DNA of 23,454 nt from CAZNVB01 sp964651495 (GTDB lineage: Bacteria; Acidobacteriota; Aminicenantia; Aminicenantales; UBA8522): positions 1 to 23,454 of the forward strand of contig CAZYWP010000037.1 in assembly GCA_964651495.1 (NCBI GenBank), read 5' to 3'. Each line of letters opens with the position of its first letter. The first letter of the stretch is position 1. Of the stretch, positions 14,695 to 20,281 are shown piece after piece. Position numbers and translations under genes: made by a program. The notes beneath the pieces were generated by a model, which had not been told where the DNA came from, did not search any database, and was given only the letters and a program-made list of their open reading frames with translations.

Positions 14695-14723
14695 ATCATA
14701 ACACTACAAAAAAGCGATTTCAA
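14695..14723 (-). promoter_or_regulatory. dnaA promoter
   Basis: On the minus strand, TTGAAA (14723-14718) is followed after exactly 17 bases by TATGAT (14700-14695), preceded by TGT (extended -10). Each hexamer is one base from consensus. Transcription would start near 14688, upstream of the three DnaA-box-like sites. The -35 box begins nine bases after the stop codon of the upstream gene. Confidence 0.72.
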
Positions 14724-14731
14724 GTGGGAAA

Positions 14732-17683
14732 TTAAAAGTCGAGCCCGATCCAGAATCTGGTCTCGAATTTGCCCATCGTTTGGATGTCCAGCGGCCGGGA
14801 AAAATCCTCCCAGCCAAGCTTTTTGACGAATTCGATATGGATGGGGAGGCCGAGCATAAACATCTGGAACCCGAAGCCGTAGGACCCGAGTGCCTCGACG
14901 ACGACCGGCGTGCTGTAAGAGTCCTCATAGACCTGGAATTGGGCCGGATACCCCTTGAGCTTGGAGCGGGTGACGTCGAAAAAGAGGACGCCGCGGACGG
15001 GCCCGACCGGGCCGAGAATGGTCGAAGCGGCATTAATCAGGGGGAGGCGGAACTCGGCGTTGGCGAACCAGCCTTCGGTGGAGATGATATTGTAGAAATG
15101 GGAGGACCGGACCTGGTTGTTTCCGCCATAGTAATAAATAAAGGGATCTCGTCCCCGGGCGGCCCAGCCTTCAAACCGCAGGGCGAAGAGCGCCTCGCCT
15201 CCGAGATAAATATACTGCCGCAGGTCGGCCTGCAGGGTGGTGCTGCGGAAAAAGCTGGCCGTGACGGGGAGAGCCTGGGAAACGGCCAGGCGGAAGGTGT
15301 GCCCGGCGCGCGGGCCGTAGTAGGGGTTGAAGTGGGTTGTCTCCCCGACAAAAGCCAGGGACAAGTTCAGCATATTCCCGTTCCAGAAGTAGCCGTACGA
15401 CCCGGTGGAAGATCCCCCCAGGCCATAGGGATCGAAGAAATTCTCCTCATAACGGTAAAAGCCAAAATTCCCTTCCAGCCTGTAGTAGAGGCTCAGGGGA
15501 TAATAGGCGGAGATGTTGGCGCTCGAAATCTTGCGGTAGGCGATGGCGTCCTGGTAGTTGAGCCGGTAGTAGAGTGACGGGTCAAGATAGGCGTAGGGGG
15601 GATAGTAAAACATGGTGTATTCGAAGACATTGGGCATGAATTGGAGGCGCTTTTTCTGATTGAGATAGGACAGAAAATAGGAACGGAATCCCCTGGACTG
15701 GTAGGCCAGGAGGGAGAAATTGTGATTTCCCATCAGGTCGCTGAAAGCGATGGCGGAGCCGCCGAAAATCGACCCGTCCGAGGAAAGGACCACATCAAGG
15801 GGGGGGCGGCCGGCGACATACAGCTTGTCCATCCCCTGATAGGGAGCGATCTTGGCCTGGTCGATCTCCAGGCTGAGGGTGGGTTTGTAAGAGGCGGGGG
15901 GCCTGCTTTCCTCAACTCTGGCGAAGAGGGCCCTTTCTTCGAAGACGCCATCGAGTTTGGCGGAAAAAACCTGATAGGAGCCTTTGTTGAAAGAAGAAAA
16001 AATGATCTCCCGGGAGTTGACGGGATGGGGAGAAGGAAAGAAGTTACCCGTCCGGACGTCGGTGTAACGCTTGATCTCTCCGCTGTCGAGATGGACGCTA
16101 TAGATATTGTAGGATTCCCTGGAGTCTCCCGAATAATAGATCTCGCGGCCGCCGGGCGAGAAAGAGGGGCAGGTGGTGTTCCCGTCGCCGAAGGTCAGCT
16201 GCGTCTTTTGCTTCAGGTTGTGGAGGGGCGAGATGAAAAGCTTGTCGGAGGCGTTGACCCGGATCGAGTAGGCCACGGACTGCCCGTCCGGCGAGATGGC
16301 CGGAGCCTTTTCGAAGAACGAATCCTGCGTCAAGTTGACAATTTCCCCGCTCTCGATGTCGAGGCGGAAGATATCATGGGTTCCGCGGCTAAAGGCGGTG
16401 AAAAGGAGGGCCCGGCCGTCGGGGAAGAAGCAGGGGGAAGATGGTTGGTCATAGGGGATCTTGAATTTCCGGACCGTGCGGCCGCGCATCGGGTCCACGA
16501 GAAGGAAGGAGTACCGTCGGCCGTCCCGGGCGGCGAAGACGATCAGGTCCCCGTCGGGCGACCAGGCGACGCTGCGGCCGAGGCTGGGGTCGTAATCGTA
16601 GCGGATGTAGGAATATTTCGTGGTGAATCCCTGGGTGATGTTCTTGACAATGGACCCGTCCCTGGTCGAGATCAGGACGAGGTCGATATCGAAATCGGTC
16701 ACATTGTAGGTGATGCCGGCGACCAGGTCGCCGGAGGGGGAGACGGCATGGGAAAAGGTGAAATAATAAGGGTTGAGCGGAAACTTGGGTCCGAGGGCGA
16801 TGCTGTAGTCCTCCGGGTTCTCCCGGAGGAGATATTTTTTGCTTTTCTCCCGCAGGTACTTGCGGAACTCATAGTTGAATTCGACGGGCTTGAGGTTGAA
16901 CGCCTTCCGCAGCGGCGTAATCCGGCCGATGAGCGGCGAGCTTTTCAGCGCCTGCCAGAGGTCCTGGATTCCGCTCTTGCCGTAGCGTTCCTCGATGAAG
17001 TCGTAGATGGCATGGCCGAAGTCATAGGCCGGGTCACGGGGCGCGGGATAACGGGAGTAGAGATCTCCGGAGTCCGTGATCTCGGGGATGCGGTCGTTGA
17101 GGGCGGCGTCGCGCACGATCATGGAAGACCAGGTGGACCAGTCCTGCGTCGTGTATTCCGACAAACCCTCGAAGAGCCACAGCGGAGGGGCGTTCAGCGC
17201 GTAGAGGGATGCCGAAGGACCGCCCCAGAGGATGTCGAATTCGAAGACATGGGTGAGCTCGTGTTCGACCACGTGGGCGAGCTCGTCGAGGGACATATCG
17301 CCGTGCAGGCCGATCCGGTGCAGCACGGGCTCGCTGACCCCGAGCACGCCCTCGGAGACCTGGAACAGGCTGGACTGTTCGAAATCGGTATAGGTTGTGT
17401 AAAAAATGACGGGGACGGGGCTGCTGAGCTGATGCTTCAGCGTCTCGCTCAGCTTCTGGTAGGCGCTTTCCGAGAGTTCGGCGAGGTTCTTGAGGGTCTG
17501 CGGGTCATCGGCGTAGTGATAGAGCTCGAAGTGCTCGGTGTCGTATTTCTTCCATTTGAAGTCCTCATAGACCACCCGGTTCTTGCCGTAGTAGGGATAG
17601 AAAAACCACTGCTGGGACAGGCCCGTGGAGAACAGGGCCAGGCTGAGGACGAAAAAACAAACGACTCGGCCGCGCCGCTTCAT
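14732..17683 (-). CDS. Exported metallopeptidase / TolB-like propeller / Omp85-like barrel fusion
   Basis: A 983-residue three-part envelope protein. A signal peptide (MKRRGRVVCFFVLSLALFST, with cleavage probably in GLSQQ) leads to a gluzincin-like domain (about 40-290). That domain has zinc motif HELTH (His141, Glu142, His145) and Glu172 in LFEGLSEY as probable third ligand, as in peptidase MA-like enzymes. Residues about 311-580 hold six TolB/WD40-like blades, each marked by SPDG or a variant (315, 375, 420, 464, 509, 552). Residues about 640-983 are aromatic, alternating strands ending in Phe, an outer-membrane barrel. GGNNQVRSS near 853-861 recalls the VRGF/Y loop of Omp85 proteins. The ATG at 17683 follows AGGAG by six bases; an open frame extends 37 codons further but lacks a signal. 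The barrel would anchor the peptidase and propeller at the outer membrane. Confidence 0.8.
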   Translation of the reverse strand: MKRRGRVVCFFVLSLALFSTGLSQQWFFYPYYGKNRVVYEDFKWKKYDTEHFELYHYADDPQTLKNLAELSESAYQKLSETLKHQLSSPVPVIFYTTYTDFEQSSLFQVSEGVLGVSEPVLHRIGLHGDMSLDELAHVVEHELTHVFEFDILWGGPSASLYALNAPPLWLFEGLSEYTTQDWSTWSSMIVRDAALNDRIPEITDSGDLYSRYPAPRDPAYDFGHAIYDFIEERYGKSGIQDLWQALKSSPLIGRITPLRKAFNLKPVEFNYEFRKYLREKSKKYLLRENPEDYSIALGPKFPLNPYYFTFSHAVSPSGDLVAGITYNVTDFDIDLVLISTRDGSIVKNITQGFTTKYSYIRYDYDPSLGRSVAWSPDGDLIVFAARDGRRYSFLLVDPMRGRTVRKFKIPYDQPSSPCFFPDGRALLFTAFSRGTHDIFRLDIESGEIVNLTQDSFFEKAPAISPDGQSVAYSIRVNASDKLFISPLHNLKQKTQLTFGDGNTTCPSFSPGGREIYYSGDSRESYNIYSVHLDSGEIKRYTDVRTGNFFPSPHPVNSREIIFSSFNKGSYQVFSAKLDGVFEERALFARVEESRPPASYKPTLSLEIDQAKIAPYQGMDKLYVAGRPPLDVVLSSDGSIFGGSAIAFSDLMGNHNFSLLAYQSRGFRSYFLSYLNQKKRLQFMPNVFEYTMFYYPPYAYLDPSLYYRLNYQDAIAYRKISSANISAYYPLSLYYRLEGNFGFYRYEENFFDPYGLGGSSTGSYGYFWNGNMLNLSLAFVGETTHFNPYYGPRAGHTFRLAVSQALPVTASFFRSTTLQADLRQYIYLGGEALFALRFEGWAARGRDPFIYYYGGNNQVRSSHFYNIISTEGWFANAEFRLPLINAASTILGPVGPVRGVLFFDVTRSKLKGYPAQFQVYEDSYSTPVVVEALGSYGFGFQMFMLGLPIHIEFVKKLGWEDFSRPLDIQTMGKFETRFWIGLDF

Positions 17684-17696
17684 GGGGGGCTCCTTT

Positions 17697-18353
17697 TTAT
17701 TTGGCCAAGAGATATCTTTCCTGGATACGCTCTTCGCCCAAGATCGGACGGAAGAGCTTTTGTTTGACCCGTTGGATGAGGTCGAACAGGGCAAAGTCCG
17801 CCCTCTGCTTGGGGCTGGTGTAGGTTTTGCTCTCTTTATAGGTTTTGCTGATCAGGATTTCGCCGCTCGCCGTATTGATGATGTGGATGGTGATGTCGAG
17901 GACAAAGACAGTCCGCTCGGCGATGGTCTTCTGGGGGGTGAGCTCGTCCTCCCTCGGGTCGCCGGGCCGGCTCAGAACGGCTTTGCGCGTTTCCCGGGAG
18001 AGCTCGGCCTTGCCGGTGAAATAGAGGAGGGAGCCGGAATCGGGGGCGAGGGATTTCCAGAACTCGGAGTTCTGGAAAGCGGCTTCGCTCTCGATGTCGA
18101 CAGCCCGGGAAAATACCTTGCCCGGGAATTTTCTTCCCAGTTCCTGCTCGAAGTACTGCCCGATCTCCTGGCTGAGGTCCAGCCCGGCAGTCTCCTTGGG
18201 AGTCAGGAACGTCGTGACGGCCATTTCCTGAAATCGGTCCAACCGGAGGGTGGAATAAGCCGGAATTTCAACCCGGATCTTTTTATAGGTTTCCGTGCCC
18301 GAGCAGGCGGCCAGCAGAAGAAGGCCGACGAGGGCAAGGCTATTTTTTTTCAC
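17697..18353 (-). CDS. Lipoprotein of unknown function
   Basis: A 218-residue protein with a standard lipoprotein signal: MKKNSLALVGLLLLAAC, with Cys17 in the box LAAC. The mature part begins SGTETYKKIRVEIPAYSTLRL and mentions no catalytic motif I know. RLDRFQEMAVTTFL, followed by DLSQEIGQYFEQELGRKFPGKV and TVFVLDITIHIINTASGEI, resembles the layout of periplasmic lipoproteins that build a small alpha/beta domain (LptE- or CsgG-like), but this is only a resemblance. The start is GTG at 18353, with AAGGA about five bases upstream. It overlaps the TPR lipoprotein gene by 14 bases and ends 13 bases before the metallopeptidase-barrel gene, so the three form one operon. Confidence 0.75.
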   Translation of the reverse strand: MKKNSLALVGLLLLAACSGTETYKKIRVEIPAYSTLRLDRFQEMAVTTFLTPKETAGLDLSQEIGQYFEQELGRKFPGKVFSRAVDIESEAAFQNSEFWKSLAPDSGSLLYFTGKAELSRETRKAVLSRPGDPREDELTPQKTIAERTVFVLDITIHIINTASGEILISKTYKESKTYTSPKQRADFALFDLIQRVKQKLFRPILGEERIQERYLLAK

Positions 18354-18732
18354 CCTGATCCTTCTCTTTCTTTTTTCCCTTTTCTTCTTTCTCCTTTTTT
18401 TCGGGGTCCATGTTGTCCCGAAATTTCTGATAGTTCGATTTCACCCAGGTGTTTTGCGGCCCCAGTTTAAGCGCGATTTCGTACTCCCTGCGGGCCTCCT
18501 CCCAGAGCCCCTTCTTCTCGTAGGCGACGGCCAGATTATTGTGGGCGGCGACGGAATCCGGGTTCGCAGCCAGGACCTTTTTCCAGCGGAAGATGGCCTC
18601 GTCCCAGAGGTCTTTTTCGACCGCCCAGATGCCGAATGAGGTCTGATCGGTCAGGCGGGAGGGGGAGCAGCCGAATCCGAGCAGAAGGAGAAAGAAGATA
18701 AAGAGGATTTCCGTCAGGCGGCTTCCACTCAT
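18340..18732 (-). CDS. Small TPR lipoprotein
   Basis: A 130-residue protein. The N-terminus MSGSRLTEILFIFFLLLLGF leads to Cys22 in GFGC, a likely lipidation site. Two TPR units follow: GIWAVEKDLWDEAIFRWKKV and the unit containing AHNNLAVAYEKKGLWEEARR. The C-terminal tail is almost only Lys, Glu and Gly (DPEKKEKEEKGKKKEKDQ). TPRs mediate protein contacts, so this may be an adaptor for the partner lipoprotein and barrel protein. The start is uncertain: ATG 18732 gives a compact signal peptide, ATG 18759 adds nine residues, and the frame opens at 18813. No strong ribosome-binding site marks any of them. It is the first gene of the envelope operon. Confidence 0.72.
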   Translation of the reverse strand: MSGSRLTEILFIFFLLLLGFGCSPSRLTDQTSFGIWAVEKDLWDEAIFRWKKVLAANPDSVAAHNNLAVAYEKKGLWEEARREYEIALKLGPQNTWVKSNYQKFRDNMDPEKKEKEEKGKKKEKDQGEKK

Positions 18733-18841
18733 GGCGTAGCTGTTACTTCGAAGGTACATTTTTTCCCGGCAATCGTCAAGTTCAGGCAAAAAAAGCAGCA
18801 AGTTCTGTGCCACAGACTCAGATTGGAGAGTGAAAAATGCG

Positions 18842-18870
18842 TTGTCTTGGCCGCCCGGTGAAGTTATAAT
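18842..18870 (+). promoter_or_regulatory. folD promoter
   Basis: TTGTCT (18842-18847) is followed after 17 bases by a perfect TATAAT (18865-18870). Transcription would start near 18877, about 23 bases before the folD ATG. The leader contains the strong ribosome-binding site GGGAGGAGG. Confidence 0.7.
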
Positions 18871-18899
18871 AACAGCCGAATTTCCGGGAGGAGGACCCC

Positions 18900-19820
18900 A
18901 TGGGGATGTGGATCGAAGGCAAGGCCCTGGCCGACAAAATCAAGGAGGATATCCGCCTTGAGGTGGCGCATTTCCAGAAAACCGTCCATAAAACCCCCGG
19001 CTTGATCGGCATCCTGGTGGGAGAGCACAAAGCTTCCCAGATTTACCTCCGGAGCAAGGAAAAAGCGAGCCAGGGGCTCGGAATTGCCTCCCAGATTCTC
19101 ACTTTCCCCGCCGACATGGAGGCAAAAGCGCTCAAAGAGGAGATCGGAGAGCTCAACGAACGGGACGATGTGGACGGCATTCTGGTGCAGCTCCCCCTCC
19201 CCGCCCATCTCGATTCCCATGATATCATCTGCGCCATCTCACCCGCCAAGGACGTGGACGGTCTTCATCCCTTCAGCCTGGGCAGCCTTCTGGCCAACCA
19301 GCCCGGATTGAGGCCCTGCACGCCGCTGGGAATCGTCGAGCTGCTCAAGTTCCAGGGCATCCGCATCGAGGGGAAAGAAGCGGCGGTCATCGGCCGCTCC
19401 CTGATCGTGGGCAAGTCTCTGGCCGCCATGCTGACCAACGAGAACGCGACCGTCACCATCTGCCATTCCAAAACCGGGCGGCTGCCCGCGGTTGCGGCGC
19501 GGGCTGATATCCTGATCGCGGCCATGGGAAAGGCGGCCTTCGTCGGGCCCGAGTTCGTCAAAGAGGGGGCCACGGTCATCGACGTGGGCATCAACCGGGT
19601 CAGCGACGGAGAGAGGGTCAGAGAGCTCTTCGGGAAGGATGAGAAAAGAGAAAAAGACCTGGCCGATAAAGGCTATACGGTGGTCGGGGATGTTGATCCC
19701 CGGGTCATCGAGCGGGCGGCCTACCTGACACCGGTCCCGGGTGGTGTCGGCCTGCTGACGGTCGCCATGCTCATGAAGAACACGCTCCAGGCCTTCAAGC
19801 GCCGCCGCAACCTCAAATAG
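18900..19820 (+). CDS. folD: Bifunctional methylenetetrahydrofolate dehydrogenase/cyclohydrolase
   Basis: Interconverts 5,10-methylene-, 5,10-methenyl- and 10-formyl-tetrahydrofolate in the cytoplasm, supplying one-carbon units for purines and fMet. The 306 residues are slightly long for the family (about 285-300). Catalytic landmarks are present: Tyr49 and Lys53 in QIYLRSKEKA, Gln97 in VQLPLPAH and Asp120 in DVDGLHP. The NADP-binding motif reads GRSLIVGKSLAAML instead of the usual GRSNIVGKPLA. The family signature PGGVGPMT reads PGGVGLLT (281-287), with Leu for Pro. A charged insertion of about 20 residues (238-258: ERVRELFGKDEKREKDLADK) precedes the GDVD segment. GGGAGGAGG lies just before the ATG, and the promoter is well formed. 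The gene stands alone upstream of the palindromic element. Confidence 0.95.
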   Translation: MGMWIEGKALADKIKEDIRLEVAHFQKTVHKTPGLIGILVGEHKASQIYLRSKEKASQGLGIASQILTFPADMEAKALKEEIGELNERDDVDGILVQLPLPAHLDSHDIICAISPAKDVDGLHPFSLGSLLANQPGLRPCTPLGIVELLKFQGIRIEGKEAAVIGRSLIVGKSLAAMLTNENATVTICHSKTGRLPAVAARADILIAAMGKAAFVGPEFVKEGATVIDVGINRVSDGERVRELFGKDEKREKDLADKGYTVVGDVDPRVIERAAYLTPVPGGVGLLTVAMLMKNTLQAFKRRRNLK

Positions 19821-19848
19821 GAAGAATCTCCGTTCATATGATTCCGGC

Positions 19849-19970
19849 CGGCGCAGTATGCCGCCCTCGGCCCCCGAACCCCGGGGAACCAGTCCCGTCG
19901 GTTCCCCCCGTCGGAGAATCCGACGGGTCCCCCCTCCGCTACGGGGGCTTACGGGCGGCATACTGCGCCG
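19849..19970. repeat. 122-base nested inverted repeat (cruciform-like element)
   Basis: The outer arms CGGCGCAGTATGCCGCCC (19849-19866) and GGGCGGCATACTGCGCCG (19953-19970) are perfect 18-base complements. Inside, GCCCCCG (19870-19876) pairs with CGGGGGC (19942-19948). Two further hairpins lie between: GGGGAACC (19883-19890) with GGTTCCCC (19900-19907), and CCCGTCGGA (19907-19915) with TCCGACGGG (19919-19927) around a GAA loop; they share one base. The whole could fold as a stem with two internal hairpins, in DNA or RNA. It codes for nothing recognisable. It lies 28 bases after folD and upstream of the rpmB promoter. It may be a repetitive palindromic or MITE-like element, or a folD 3' structure. 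Confidence 0.8.
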
Positions 19971-20019
19971 ACCATAAAGATCACATAATTGGAAATGCTT
20001 TCCCTCAAATAGCGGGAAT

Positions 20020-20048
20020 TTGCGCGGCGGCGGGTTTTATGGTATAAA
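20020..20048 (+). promoter_or_regulatory. Probable rpmB promoter
   Basis: TATAAA (20043-20048) is preceded by TGG, an extended -10. The -35 region 17 bases upstream is poor (TTGCGC, 20020-20025). Transcription would start near 20055, about 27 bases before the rpmB ATG. Confidence 0.5.
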
Positions 20049-20081
20049 TTCTCACTCCATCAAAACGAGAGAGTTACGACG

Positions 20082-20273
20082 ATGCCGAAAACTTGCGATG
20101 TCTGCGGAAAAGGGCCCATCTTCGGGCACAGCGTCAGCCATTCCCATAAAGCCTCGCCCAAAAAGTGGAAGCCCAACCTCCAGCAGGTGAGGGCGCAGAC
20201 GGACCAGGGCGTGCGGAAGATCTGGGTGTGCACTCGCTGCCTGCGCGCCGGAAAAGTGGCCAAGGCGGGCTGA
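20082..20273 (+). CDS. rpmB: Large ribosomal subunit protein bL28, zinc-binding form
   Basis: A 63-residue basic ribosomal protein starting MPKTCDVCGKGPIFGHSVSH, the bL28 signature (GK.P..G..VSHS). It has two CxxC pairs, Cys5/Cys8 and Cys50/Cys53, that should bind one zinc. The conserved central segment KKWKPNLQQVR is present. It is a single-gene unit with its own promoter. It is separated from rpmG, with which it is often paired, and converges with rel with only eight bases between stop codons. Confidence 0.95.
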   Translation: MPKTCDVCGKGPIFGHSVSHSHKASPKKWKPNLQQVRAQTDQGVRKIWVCTRCLRAGKVAKAG

Positions 20274-20280
20274 CCGCCCG
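20266..20280. terminator. Small hairpin across the rpmB stop, possible shared end
   Basis: CGGGC (20266-20270) and GCCCG (20276-20280) pair around TGACC, which contains the rpmB stop. It lies exactly between the converging rpmB and rel genes and is symmetric for both strands. The stem is only five bases and neither side has a U-tract, so its role as a terminator is tentative. Confidence 0.3.
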
Positions 20281-20281
20281 T

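Larger units (their letters stand above)
14610..14731. other. oriC: Candidate origin/regulatory region upstream of dnaA
   Basis: The 122-base gap between dnaA and the stop of the metallopeptidase gene contains the dnaA promoter and a cluster of three box-like nonamers. It also has a CCTTCT...AGAAGG inverted repeat at about 14655-14686. Together with the AT-rich dnaA-dnaN spacer this resembles a bacterial bipartite origin flanking dnaA. The gap is short and has few boxes, so the origin could still lie elsewhere. Confidence 0.45.

Noticed and set aside
15641..17767. 708-codon open frame on the plus strand, antisense to the peptidase-barrel gene
   Set aside because: The minus-strand frame has a signal peptide, HEXXH, blade motifs and ribosome-binding site; the plus frame has no recognisable domain and reflects GC-rich codon bias.
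17684..17794. 37-residue upstream extension of the peptidase-barrel protein
   Set aside because: It overlaps the end of the preceding lipoprotein gene and would bury the signal peptide; AGGAG precedes the ATG at 17683.
19821..20081. tRNA, riboswitch or small gene in the folD-rpmB gap
   Set aside because: No cloverleaf with a T-loop motif and no known riboswitch core; the structure is a simple nested palindrome, and the rpmB promoter lies after it.
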